The notes under the pieces are model-generated. The model saw only the letters and a list, made by a program, of their open reading frames with translations. It was not told the origin of the DNA and made no database searches. Made by a program: the position numbers and the translations under genes. This document shows, one piece after another, positions 24,022-32,207 of a stretch of DNA of 36,564 nucleotides; the stretch's first letter is position 1; every line of letters begins with the position of its first letter. Origin of the DNA: Phycisphaerales bacterium (GTDB lineage Bacteria; Planctomycetota; Phycisphaerae; Sedimentisphaerales; Anaerobacaceae); contig JAUVYV010000032.1 in the NCBI GenBank assembly GCA_030602885.1, positions 1 through 36,564 on the forward strand. Reading direction: 5' to 3'.

Positions 24022-24729
24022 GTGCAGACCAAAAAAGCACAACTCGCTTTTTCTCTCGTCGCCTTTGTTGTCATCGTTATGCCGTGGCTGTTGTTCTGCA
24101 ACGGCTGTCAGATAGCCGGCCTTATTGCTGCTGTCGGTACGCCCACCCGTAGCGAACGGAAGACCGTCGCCGAATATAACATTACAGAAGAACAAGAACA
24201 GAAAATCCTCGTCCTTGTCGACCAGCCCGTCACCCTCAACCCGGGCATCAACCTTCGCTACTACCTCACCAAAGCATTCAACGAGTATCTTAAAGCCAGG
24301 GTCAAAATCCCCGCCGAAAACATCGTTACCTACGATACTCTCTCACGCTTTCGTTCCACCCGCCCCGATTTCTCGATGCTTGCACCCAGCCAGGTCGGGA
24401 CTGCCCTCGCCGCCAACCTCGTTATCCTTGTGATTATCGACGATTATCAGCTTTACGAAATGGCCGATACCGGCTACCATAAGGGGTTCTTGACTGCCCG
24501 AGCTTTGCTCGTTGACTGCGCCACGGGAAAAACCCTCTGGCCCGAACTCGAACAGACCAGGAATATCAAGGTCGGCTTCGAGCTCGAAAAATTCGGGCCG
24601 ACCGCTGCTGCGGCACGCCTGACCGCCGCAGCCGCTCACTGTACTGTTAGATATCTGTATGATTGTCGTAAGAACCGATTCAAGATAGCCGAGGACCGAA
24701 GCGGCGTCGGCTGGACCGAATGGAGGTAA
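24022..24729 (+). CDS. Hypothetical lipoprotein
   Basis: This 235-residue protein has no family I recognise with certainty. The N-terminus has a hydrophobic helix (about 8-27) ending 'LFCNGC', a poor lipobox with Gly at -1, so lipid attachment is likely but unproven. Then 'QKILVLVDQP', 'YLTKAFNEYLKARVK', 'APSQVGTALAANLVILVIIDDYQL' and 'GFLTARALLVDCATGKTLWPE' give an alternating strand-helix pattern. It recalls the CsgG/LpoB-like outer-membrane lipoprotein fold (an 'A..G..L.A..V' helix followed by '..G...A...L.D...G...W'); that is an inference from pattern only. A purine-rich AAAGGAAAGGAA supports the GTG start at 24022, while the longer open frame from 23905 only overlaps DUF2752. Confidence 0.7.
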   Translation: MQTKKAQLAFSLVAFVVIVMPWLLFCNGCQIAGLIAAVGTPTRSERKTVAEYNITEEQEQKILVLVDQPVTLNPGINLRYYLTKAFNEYLKARVKIPAENIVTYDTLSRFRSTRPDFSMLAPSQVGTALAANLVILVIIDDYQLYEMADTGYHKGFLTARALLVDCATGKTLWPELEQTRNIKVGFELEKFGPTAAAARLTAAAAHCTVRYLYDCRKNRFKIAEDRSGVGWTEWR

Positions 24730-24760
24730 AAGAGTAAATTCTATTCTCAGGAGCTCCACT

Positions 24761-26350
24761 ATGATCAAAGTATTAATCACCGACAAACTTGCAAAGGAAG
24801 GTATTGACCTGCTCAACTCGATTGATGGTGTCGAAGCTGTCGTCAAAACCGGCATAAGCGAAGATGAGCTCTCAAAGATCATCGGTGAGCACGACGGCCT
24901 GATTGTCCGAAGCGGCACAAAGGTTACTGCAAAAGCGCTCGCCGACCCCGGTAAGCTCAAAGGTATCGCAAGGGCCGGTGTGGGCGTTGACAACATCGAC
25001 ATACCCGAGGCGACCCGAAAGGGCATCATCGTTATGAACACTCCCGGCGGTAACACCCTTAGTGCCGCCGAGCATACAATGGCCTTGATGCTCACTATGA
25101 GCCGAAACGTTGTCCCTGCCTGCAACAGTCTCAAATCAGGCGCCTGGGACAGAAAAAAGTATATGGGCAACCAGCTCAACGGGAAGGTATTGGGTCTGAT
25201 TGGCTTGGGCAGAATCGGTATGTCCGTCGCCAAGATGGCAAAGGGCTTCAATATGAAAATTCTCGGATACGACCCCCTTGCCGTCCCAGCCGAAGCCGAC
25301 CAGCTTGGAGTAGAGGTGATCGAAGACCTCGAAAGAATCTTCAAAAAATCCGATTATATCAGCGTGCACGTGCCGAGAAATGAACAGACGCTCAACATGA
25401 TAGATGCCGAGCAAATCAAGATGATGAAGCCCACCGTACGCCTCGTCAATTGTGCGCGTGGCGGTATCATAAATGAAGATGCCCTCTACGATGCCCTCGC
25501 CGAAGGACGAATCGCAGGCGCCGCCCTCGATGTCTTCCCAAAGGAGCCGCCTGAAAACACTCGATTCACCAAACTTGCAAACTGCCTCGTAACACCCCAT
25601 CTCGGCGCCAGCACCGAAGAGGCACAAATCGAAGTCGCCGTCGAGGCCGCTCAAATCCTCGTCGACGCCATCAAAGGTGGGCCAATTCGAAATGCCCTGA
25701 ATGCCCCCTCTACCACCGGCGCTCTGCCGCCTCTTGTCACCCAGTATGCCGAGCTCGCCAGAAGAATCGGAACGCTCGTCAGCACTATTGCTCCGGGCCA
25801 TATAAAAAAGGTGGAGGTCCAGTATCGTGGCACGATTGCAGAAGCGGACGTCGAACAGGTCACGCTCAATTTCGCAATCGGCCTGCTCCAGAAACACTTC
25901 GAAATGCCACTCAACATGGTTAATACACCCGTCCTCGCCAGGGAACGCGGAATCGGCATCGACGAAACAAAGAACCCACAGGCAAAGGACGTCGCCGCAA
26001 GCTTCACTGCCAAAGTCGTCACCGACAAGGTAACGCGCACCGTCATTGGCTCCGTCTTCGGGCAAACGCTTTTGCGAATCATCGAAATTGACGGCTTTAA
26101 TGTAGAAATGACCCCTCAGGGAGCGGTCGTCATCATCTTCAACGACGATAAGCCCGGCGTCATAGGCGCCGTCGGAACCATCTGCGGAAAGCACAAAATC
26201 AACATCGCCACCATGGGCGTCGGGCAAAAGCTCAAAGAGCAAAAGGCAATCCTCGCCGTCTCGCTCGACAAGCAGCCCGATACCAAGGTCGTCGATGAGC
26301 TCGCCAAGCTCGACTTCGTCAACGAAATCTACGTCTGTAAACTGGATTAA
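24761..26350 (+). CDS. serA: D-3-phosphoglycerate dehydrogenase
   Basis: This 529-residue long-form SerA oxidises 3-phosphoglycerate to 3-phosphohydroxypyruvate with NAD, the first step of serine synthesis. The NAD-binding domain shows 'LGLIGLGRIGMSVAKMAKGFNMKILGYDP'. Catalytic-site segments are NCARGGIINEDAL (Arg), 'DVFPKEPPENT' (Glu) and 'TPHLGASTEEAQ' (His). The intervening ASB domain (about 320-450) and the C-terminal ACT domain (about 455-529, 'VVIIFNDDKPGVIGAVGTICGKHKINIATMGVG') are complete, so allosteric control by a ligand such as serine is possible. AGGAG about 8 bases before the ATG is a good ribosome site. No other serine gene is adjacent. The ACT protein at 36140 is not part of this transcript. 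Confidence 0.95.
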   Translation: MIKVLITDKLAKEGIDLLNSIDGVEAVVKTGISEDELSKIIGEHDGLIVRSGTKVTAKALADPGKLKGIARAGVGVDNIDIPEATRKGIIVMNTPGGNTLSAAEHTMALMLTMSRNVVPACNSLKSGAWDRKKYMGNQLNGKVLGLIGLGRIGMSVAKMAKGFNMKILGYDPLAVPAEADQLGVEVIEDLERIFKKSDYISVHVPRNEQTLNMIDAEQIKMMKPTVRLVNCARGGIINEDALYDALAEGRIAGAALDVFPKEPPENTRFTKLANCLVTPHLGASTEEAQIEVAVEAAQILVDAIKGGPIRNALNAPSTTGALPPLVTQYAELARRIGTLVSTIAPGHIKKVEVQYRGTIAEADVEQVTLNFAIGLLQKHFEMPLNMVNTPVLARERGIGIDETKNPQAKDVAASFTAKVVTDKVTRTVIGSVFGQTLLRIIEIDGFNVEMTPQGAVVIIFNDDKPGVIGAVGTICGKHKINIATMGVGQKLKEQKAILAVSLDKQPDTKVVDELAKLDFVNEIYVCKLD

Positions 26351-26378
26351 CATTACGAAGCTAAAGATTTTCGAACCA

Positions 26379-26401
26379 GCCGCCTGCAACCGACAGGCGG
26401 C
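26379..26401. promoter_or_regulatory. GC-rich 8-bp hairpin ahead of the mutase gene
   Basis: GCCGCCTG (26379-26386) and CAGGCGGC (26394-26401) pair perfectly around a 7-nt loop, 14 bases before the ATG at 26416. No T-tract follows, so it is not a standard terminator. It could affect translation start or mRNA stability. Confidence 0.45.
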
Positions 26402-26415
26402 CGGGCCTGGGCTTT

Positions 26416-27792
26416 ATGGCCGATAAACTGATAATATCTGTTAGCGGACTGCGGGGCATCGTCGGGGAAAACCTCACCGCTGCAATAGGTGTCGAATACG
26501 GCTGTGCTTTCGGTGCGTTCCTTCGCACAAAACACCCGCAGACTGACCGCAAGCTCACCGTCTGCATCGGCCGTGACTCCAGGCCCAGCGGCCAAATGCT
26601 TAAATCGGCTCTCTTCGCAGGCTTGTGCGCCAGCGGCATCGACTGTATCGACCTCGGAATTGTCCCAACGCCAAGTGTCGGAATTATGATCCGAAAGCTA
26701 AACTGCGCCGGCGGCGTTGTCATAACCGCCTCGCACAATCCAGCCGAGTACAACGGTATAAAGCTGCTGCTCGAAAACGGCATGGCCCCACCCAGGGAGG
26801 TGGCAGAACAGGTCAAAAAACGCTTTCTCGAAAAGAAATTCACCCTCGTAGATTCCCTAAGTTGTGGCAGCATAACCTCAAATGACCAAACCATCGCCGA
26901 GCACTTGGCACGAATTCTCAATATCGTTGATAAAGACAAGATCGCAGAGAAAAGATTCAAAGTCGTCCTCGATAGTGTCAACGGGGCAGGGGGGGCGCTC
27001 GCCCGGCAACTCCTGACCCGGCTCGGCTGCAAAGTCATTGCTGTCAACAGCGAACCCACGGGCATCTTTCCTCACCCTCCCGAGCCAACCGCAGAAAACC
27101 TCACCGACCTCTGCGACAGGGTAAAAACAGAAAATGCTGATATCGGCTTCGCCCAGGATACCGACGCCGACCGACTCGCCGTTATAGACGAAAACGGAAC
27201 GTACATCGGCGAAGAATACACCCTTGCACTCGCTGCAAAATATATCTTCAGCAAACAAAAAGGCACCGCCGCCGCAAACCTCTCCACATCCCGAATGATT
27301 GACGACGTTACGGCAGCGGCAGGGGGGTCTGTCATCAGAACTCCTGTTGGCGAAGCTAATGTTGCTCAGGCAATGCTCGAGCACAATTGCATAATTGGCG
27401 GAGAAGGAAGCGGCGGCGTCATCGACCTGCGAGTCGGCCCTGTTCGCGACAGCCATGTAGCAATGGCATTGATTCTCCAGTTGATGGCTGAAACCGGAAA
27501 ACCGATCGGTCAGCTCGCACGCGAAATCGGTTCTTATTACATGACCAAGGATAAGTTTACCATCGACCGGCCACACGCACAGCAGCTCCTGGATGCGGTT
27601 AAGAAGCTCTTCCCCGAAGCGAAGCTCAACACCGACGACGGCTGCCGATTCGATTTCGATGACGGCTGGCTCCACATCCGAACAAGCAACACAGAGCCGA
27701 TTATGAGAATCGTTATTGAAGCGACCGACCGGCACGCTGCCAAAAAGTATTCCGATGTCGTTATGAACCTTCGCAGCCGGATAATTGGTTGA
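26416..27792 (+). CDS. Phosphoglucosamine mutase / phosphomannomutase family
   Basis: This 458-residue alpha-D-phosphohexomutase interconverts hexose 6- and 1-phosphates (glucosamine or mannose). Signs in order: N-terminal 'VSGLRGIVGENL', catalytic phospho-serine loop TASHNPAEYNGIK (Ser106), metal-binding 'DTDADRLAVID', sugar-binding 'GEGSGGVI' and the phosphate-binding 'RTSNTEPIMRIVIEA'. The N-terminus reads VSGLRGIVGE rather than the FGTDGIRG of typical GlmM, as in several non-proteobacterial members, so GlmM versus phosphomannomutase is open. GEGSGGVI lacks the His often found in GlmM (GEQSGH), which leans slightly toward a mannose- or broad-specificity enzyme. No clear ribosome site; a hairpin lies just upstream. 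It is followed closely by the CDF gene. Confidence 0.88.
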   Translation: MADKLIISVSGLRGIVGENLTAAIGVEYGCAFGAFLRTKHPQTDRKLTVCIGRDSRPSGQMLKSALFAGLCASGIDCIDLGIVPTPSVGIMIRKLNCAGGVVITASHNPAEYNGIKLLLENGMAPPREVAEQVKKRFLEKKFTLVDSLSCGSITSNDQTIAEHLARILNIVDKDKIAEKRFKVVLDSVNGAGGALARQLLTRLGCKVIAVNSEPTGIFPHPPEPTAENLTDLCDRVKTENADIGFAQDTDADRLAVIDENGTYIGEEYTLALAAKYIFSKQKGTAAANLSTSRMIDDVTAAAGGSVIRTPVGEANVAQAMLEHNCIIGGEGSGGVIDLRVGPVRDSHVAMALILQLMAETGKPIGQLAREIGSYYMTKDKFTIDRPHAQQLLDAVKKLFPEAKLNTDDGCRFDFDDGWLHIRTSNTEPIMRIVIEATDRHAAKKYSDVVMNLRSRIIG

Positions 27793-27799
27793 ACCTCAA

Positions 27800-28696
27800 A
27801 TGCAAAACGACAAGCTCAACAACACTAACAGACAGATAAAATCTGTCACAAAGACTGCCATCACAGGCAACATCGCTCTTTCTGCCGTGAAAGTCTGCGT
27901 CGGTCTTCTCGCCGGCTCGATGGCCCTCGTCGCTGACGGCATCCACTCCATTTCCGATATGATTACCGATGTTGCCGTCCTCCTCGGTGTTTACCTCGGT
28001 GCAAAAAAGCCGGACAGGAAACATCAATACGGCCACGGAAAAGCTGAGACCCTCGCCGCAGTGTTCATCGGCGTTATCCTGGCCGTTGTAGGCACCCTTA
28101 TTGTTATTCGCGCCGCCGCCGATATTGCCGCAAACAAGCATGTAGTCCCGCACTATGCCGTGCTCTTCGTGGCGCTGCTCTCGATCGTCCTAAAGGAATT
28201 CCTCTATCGAATTACTAAGAGAGTCGCTCGAAAACTACACAGCACCGCTCTCTACGCAAACGCCTGGCATCATCGCTCCGATGCACTCAGTTCAATCGCC
28301 GTTGTTGCAGGGTTTGTAGCGCTAAGGTTCGGCTTCAGGCACGGCGACGGCTTGGCAGCTGCTGCCGTCGGCCTGATGATTATTCTTGTCGCTGCTCGAA
28401 TCCTGAGCGATTGCTTCAACGAGCTCACCGAAGTCGCCGTCGATGATGAGACATTCGAAGGCATAAAAACGATTATCAACGGCGACCCCGCCATTCGACA
28501 CTGGCACCGACTCCGAACCCGTACTGTCGGCAGAGAAGTCTTCCTCGATCTGCACATCCTTGTCGATCCTGCACTGAGCATCGCCGCAGCTCATGAAATA
28601 GCCGAACACCTCGAAAATACCCTGCACGAGCAGATAACGCGGCCGGTGAATATCATAGTGCATATCGAGCCGGATGTTCCGGAACTGCGGAAGTAA
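27800..28696 (+). CDS. Cation diffusion facilitator transporter
   Basis: This 298-residue CDF-family exporter moves divalent cations (Zn, Fe, Co, Cd or Mn) out in exchange for protons. Six membrane helices fall at about 20-42, 48-68, 84-105, 118-138, 160-178 and 183-200. The transport-site motifs are D46-G-I-H49-S-I-S-D53 in helix II and H157-H-R-S-D161 in helix V; 'KHQYGHGKAE' follows helix II. The His-x3-Asp pair in both helices resembles Zn/Cd-type CDFs more than Mn-type (D-x3-D). The C-terminal cytoplasmic dimerisation domain ends 'NIIVHIEPD'. I chose the ATG at 27800; a TTG at 27785 overlapping the mutase stop is an alternative. Probably co-transcribed with the mutase gene. Confidence 0.88.
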   Translation: MQNDKLNNTNRQIKSVTKTAITGNIALSAVKVCVGLLAGSMALVADGIHSISDMITDVAVLLGVYLGAKKPDRKHQYGHGKAETLAAVFIGVILAVVGTLIVIRAAADIAANKHVVPHYAVLFVALLSIVLKEFLYRITKRVARKLHSTALYANAWHHRSDALSSIAVVAGFVALRFGFRHGDGLAAAAVGLMIILVAARILSDCFNELTEVAVDDETFEGIKTIINGDPAIRHWHRLRTRTVGREVFLDLHILVDPALSIAAAHEIAEHLENTLHEQITRPVNIIVHIEPDVPELRK

Positions 28697-28737
28697 CTTT
28701 ATCTATGAAATGGGTTTTAGAATGTGAGGTGTTCTTA

Positions 28738-29532
28738 ATGAAAATCCGCACATGTTATAGCAAAAATTGTGAAACGCCAATACAGATGGATCGCAGAACA
28801 TTCGTAAAGAGCTTGCCGGGTCTGGCCGTACTGGCCGGCACGGCGTCCGGCTTCGCGGCGGACGTAGAACCGGCGAGCCCGGCAAAACCGCAGATGGCTG
28901 GCGGCAACTCCGCGGCGGATCTGCAGCCGATCACGCTTGTGAAACCACAGACCGATGGCGGCAAAAGCGTATTAGCGGCTCTGCAGGAAAGAAGGACTAA
29001 TCGCAACATAAGTTCGAAAGAACTTGGCCCACAGGTGCTGTCTAATCTTCTCTGGGCGGCATTCGGTGTGAACCGCCGGCAGGGGTCATTTGGCAAGCCG
29101 GGAAGGACGGCTGCATCGGCCAGTAACTCGCAGGAAATCGACCTTTACGTTGCCCTGGCCGAAGGAGTTTACCTCTATGAGGCGGTTGCTCACCATCTGA
29201 GGCCCGTTGTCGCAGGGGACTTCCGCGCAAGGTCCGGCAGACGTGCCGCGCGTTCGGCTCCTGTGAATATCTTCTACGTCGTGGATCGGACCAGATACGA
29301 TATGGGTCCGGGCCAGCCGGACCGACGCATTGGAGATCCGGAGGTCCAGAAGTCCTATTATTACACCGCCACGGGTCTCATTGCCGCAAACGTCTATTTG
29401 TTCGCCGCCTCGCAGGACCTGGCCGCCTGGTTTCACAATTGCGATAAGGACAACACTGCCGGAGAGTTTAAGTTGCGGCCCCAGCAGCGCGTGCTCTTTG
29501 CCCAGACAGTGGGTTATCCGGCAGAAGGATGA
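28738..29532 (+). CDS. Tat-exported nitroreductase-family (SagB-like) protein
   Basis: This 264-residue protein has a twin-arginine signal starting at residue 18 (D-R19-R20-T-F-V-K) followed by a hydrophobic stretch ending 'ASGFAA', so it should be exported folded, consistent with a bound cofactor. The mature part shows nitroreductase/SagB-type patterns: 'ALQERRTNRNISSKELGPQVLSNLLWAAFGVN', 'RTAASASNSQEIDLYVALAEGVYLYE', and a C-terminal 'GLIAANVYLFAASQDLAAWF'. The family binds FMN. A Pro/Gly-rich linker (about 42-78) has an imperfect internal repeat ('PASPAKPQMAGGNSAADLQPITLVKPQTDGG'). GAGGTG 6 bases before the ATG supports 28738; the ATG at 28786 would start right before the Arg pair and is the alternative. 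The substrate is unknown. Confidence 0.85.
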   Translation: MKIRTCYSKNCETPIQMDRRTFVKSLPGLAVLAGTASGFAADVEPASPAKPQMAGGNSAADLQPITLVKPQTDGGKSVLAALQERRTNRNISSKELGPQVLSNLLWAAFGVNRRQGSFGKPGRTAASASNSQEIDLYVALAEGVYLYEAVAHHLRPVVAGDFRARSGRRAARSAPVNIFYVVDRTRYDMGPGQPDRRIGDPEVQKSYYYTATGLIAANVYLFAASQDLAAWFHNCDKDNTAGEFKLRPQQRVLFAQTVGYPAEG

Positions 29533-29565
29533 GTGATAAGATGTTAGGTGAGTCGGCGTTTTGTG

Positions 29566-29931
29566 TTATTCGGCGGAAGCGAATTCGTATCTGTCCGATT
29601 CTATGTGTCTAATGCTGAACGGTCCGGTTAGTATCCTGCCGGAAAACCGCAGTGTCCGCTGCTGACTGTCTGTATCCGTCACCTCATATGTCCCGGCGTC
29701 CGCTATCGCAACCATTCCCTTGCCCTCATTCACTGCCCCCTCATAACTGAGAAACCTCAGCGGATGGTCGAAGATTTTGACGGCCTCGATGGGCTGGGCT
29801 GATATGCTCTCCGGCGGGACGTCGAGCCGGTACGTCTCCAGGACCGCACCGACCTGGAGCATCAAATCCCAGTGAACCGGCTCATTCTGCCTCGTGTGCC
29901 TCTGTATCACAAATCTCTTCACATCTTCCAT
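29566..29931 (-). CDS. Stand-alone LigD-type 3'-phosphoesterase-like protein
   Basis: This 121-residue protein matches the N-terminal phosphoesterase domain of DNA ligase D. 'RFVIQRHTRQNEPVHWDLMLQVGAVLETYRL', 'IFDHPLRFLSYEGAVNEGKGMVAI' and 'GTYEV' align with the family, and His12, His20, Asp22, His56 and Glu64 fall where the metal and catalytic residues lie. The Arg of 'HWDLRLE' is Met here. In LigD the domain trims 3' ends during end-joining; the role of stand-alone copies is unknown. No ligase, primase or Ku gene is in the window. I chose the ATG at 29931, just after a good -10, rather than the longer frame from 30003, which would include the promoter. Confidence 0.8.
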   Translation of the reverse strand: MEDVKRFVIQRHTRQNEPVHWDLMLQVGAVLETYRLDVPPESISAQPIEAVKIFDHPLRFLSYEGAVNEGKGMVAIADAGTYEVTDTDSQQRTLRFSGRILTGPFSIRHIESDRYEFASAE

Positions 29932-29944
29932 AATTCCGGCACCC

Positions 29945-29974
29945 ATTATACGGCCACACAACATGCGCCCGCAA
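29945..29974 (-). promoter_or_regulatory. Candidate promoter for the LigD-like gene
   Basis: On the minus strand: TTGCGG (29974-29969), 18-base spacer, perfect TATAAT (29950-29945). The predicted start is about 7 bases before the ATG, another very short leader. Confidence 0.5.
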
Positions 29975-29997
29975 GCCGCAGGTAACTGCAAAGAAAT

Positions 29998-30026
29998 TTG
30001 CATCTTTCTGCCTGACAGGATATAAT
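29998..30026 (+). promoter_or_regulatory. Promoter for the acyl-CoA synthetase operon
   Basis: TTGCAT (29998-30003), 17-base spacer and perfect TATAAT (30021-30026). Predicted start near 30033, leader about 63 nt. No regulator site is recognised. Confidence 0.6.
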
Positions 30027-30095
30027 CATGCGCTTTTAGAAGTCTGGGTTTGCCAATGCTGTTTGGGTCTATCAGGACACTCGAAAGGAAGCTTT

Positions 30096-32198
30096 ATGCC
30101 GCTTGAGAAATTCTTCAATCCTGACTCCGTCGCAATTGTCGGCGCATCGCGTCAGAAGGGCAAGGTCGGATACGAAATCTTGAAAAGCATGATTGACGCC
30201 GGCTACCCCGGCAAAATCTTCCCCGTCAATCCCAATGCCGACGAAATTGAGGGCCTGAAGTGTTTTGCAAACCTCAAATCCCTCGGACAGAGGCCGGACC
30301 TCGTCGTTATCGTCGTCCCTGCCAAAGCCGTTCCGGACGTCATGCAGCAGTGCGCATCGCTCGGCGTAAAAGCTGCTGTCATAATTACCGCCGGTTTCAA
30401 AGAGGTCGGCGAAGAAGGGAAAAAACTCGAGCAACAAGTTGCCCAAATCGCAAAAAGAGCCGGCGTCAGAGTCATCGGCCCGAACTGCCTCGGAGTCATT
30501 GTTCCCGCTAATAAGCTAAATGCCAGCTTCGGCGGCGACTTGCCCGCCGTCGGTGCAACAGGATACCTCTCACAGTCGGGGGCACTGCTCGCTGCTATTC
30601 TCGACATGGCAAACGCCAACGGCATCGGCTTCAGCAAGCTCATCAGCATCGGCAACAAGGCCGACATCGACGAGATTGACATCATCGAAGCCCTCGCCGC
30701 CGATCCCGATACTAAGGTCATTGCCGGTTACCTCGAAAGCATTACAGACGGTGCTGCCTTTGTGAGACAGGCAGAGCAAATCTCTCAGAAAAAACCGATA
30801 CTGTTGATGAAATCCGGCGGAACAGCCGCCGGCGCAAGGGCCGCCTCCTCACACACCGGAAGTCTCGCGGGAAGCGAAACCGCCTATGAATGTGTCTTTG
30901 AGCGAGCAGGTATCATTCGATGTTTCTCGATTAAAAAACAGTTCGATTTCGCCCAGACCTTTGCCACCCAGCCGCTCCCGCGGGGACAAAAAGTCGCCGT
31001 AATAACCAACGCCGGTGGCGCCGGCATTATGGCTGCCGACGCCGTTGAAAGATACGGTCTTACTTTCGCAGAGCTTTCCGAAAAGACCATTCACAAACTC
31101 CGCAGCCGACTGCCCGCCGCCGCAAACGTACTCAACCCAATCGATGTCCTCGGTGATGCACTCGCCGACCGCTATGAGTTTGCACTCGACGTTGCTATCG
31201 ATGGCCCCAATGTTGATGCTGTTATTGTCTTGCTGACACCGCAGGCGATGACCGAGCCCGTTGCCACCGCCGAGGCCATCGTCAGAATTGCAAAACAAAA
31301 ACCTCAAAAGCCAGTCCTTGCCTCTTTTCTCGGCGTCAGCAAGGTCCAAAAAGCCGTCGAAATCCTGCGCAAAGGCGGTATCCCGCAGTACGATTCACCT
31401 GAAAGCGCTGTCTTGACAATAAAGGTCATGGTCGATTACGTCCGATGGTGTGCAAGGCCGAAACGCATCGTCAGGCTCTTCCCTGTCAACCGCCGCAAAG
31501 CCGAGACAATCGTCGAAAGGTGCCTCAGGCAAGGTGTCCGCGAAATCGGCGAGGCCGAGTCAAAGGAAATCCTTGAAGCATACGGCTTTGTCACACCAAA
31601 AGGCTCCATCGCAACTACCGCCGAGCAGGCCGCAAATATCGCTGAGCAAATCGGATATCCCGTCGTCCTCAAAATATGGTCCCCTGACATACTCCATAAA
31701 TCCGATGTTAGCGGCGTCAGGGTCGGTATCGAAACGCCGCAGGAAGTGATGGATGCCTTCGACCTCATGATGTACCGAATACCCCAGAAACTCCCAAATG
31801 CAAAAATCCTCGGTGTCCTCGTACAGGAAATGTGCAGCACAGGAAAGGAAGTCATCCTCGGTATGAATCGCGACCCTCATTTCGGCCCCCTTATGATGTT
31901 CGGCATGGGCGGCACCATGGTCGAAGTCCTCAAAGACGTCTCTTTCTATCTCGCGCCACTCACCGCAGACGAAGCCAGGCAGATGCTCGTCAACACCAGA
32001 ACGTACAAAATGCTAAAAGGCGTCCGAGGCGAAAAGGGTGTTGACATAGACGCTATTGCCGAAGGCCTCCAGCGACTCAGCCAGCTTGTCACCGAGTTCC
32101 CCCAAATAAAGGAAATGGATATAAACCCGTACATGGTCGGCCCCGAAGGCACGACCCCCATTGCCGTTGATGCAAGAATAAGCGTTGAGAAAGTGTAG
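30096..32198 (+). CDS. ADP-forming acyl-CoA (acetyl-CoA) synthetase, fused alpha-beta
   Basis: This 700-residue enzyme of the NDP-forming acyl-CoA synthetase family makes ATP from an acyl-CoA plus ADP and phosphate, or runs in reverse. Domain order: CoA-binding Rossmann domain (about 1-130, 'FFNPDSVAIVGASRQKGKVG', 'RVIGPNCLGVI'), succinyl-CoA-ligase-like domains (about 140-460) with the phospho-histidine His253 in SSHTGSLAG, and a C-terminal ATP-grasp domain (about 480-700, 'AYGFVTPKG', 'YPVVLKIWSPDILHKSDVSGV'). Alpha and beta parts are fused in the usual alpha-beta order. AAGGA supports the ATG at 30096 over a frame open from 30063. First gene of a unit with a CoA-transferase/GNAT fusion 9 bases later and an AcuC-like deacetylase; all + strand. 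Acyl specificity is unknown. Confidence 0.93.
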   Translation: MPLEKFFNPDSVAIVGASRQKGKVGYEILKSMIDAGYPGKIFPVNPNADEIEGLKCFANLKSLGQRPDLVVIVVPAKAVPDVMQQCASLGVKAAVIITAGFKEVGEEGKKLEQQVAQIAKRAGVRVIGPNCLGVIVPANKLNASFGGDLPAVGATGYLSQSGALLAAILDMANANGIGFSKLISIGNKADIDEIDIIEALAADPDTKVIAGYLESITDGAAFVRQAEQISQKKPILLMKSGGTAAGARAASSHTGSLAGSETAYECVFERAGIIRCFSIKKQFDFAQTFATQPLPRGQKVAVITNAGGAGIMAADAVERYGLTFAELSEKTIHKLRSRLPAAANVLNPIDVLGDALADRYEFALDVAIDGPNVDAVIVLLTPQAMTEPVATAEAIVRIAKQKPQKPVLASFLGVSKVQKAVEILRKGGIPQYDSPESAVLTIKVMVDYVRWCARPKRIVRLFPVNRRKAETIVERCLRQGVREIGEAESKEILEAYGFVTPKGSIATTAEQAANIAEQIGYPVVLKIWSPDILHKSDVSGVRVGIETPQEVMDAFDLMMYRIPQKLPNAKILGVLVQEMCSTGKEVILGMNRDPHFGPLMMFGMGGTMVEVLKDVSFYLAPLTADEARQMLVNTRTYKMLKGVRGEKGVDIDAIAEGLQRLSQLVTEFPQIKEMDINPYMVGPEGTTPIAVDARISVEKV

Positions 32199-32207
32199 AA
32201 AAGAAAT

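Noticed and set aside
25136-26389. 417-codon antisense frame opposite serA
   Set aside because: Shadow of a highly conserved, well-matched gene caused by its codon bias; Asp/Glu-rich and without family features.
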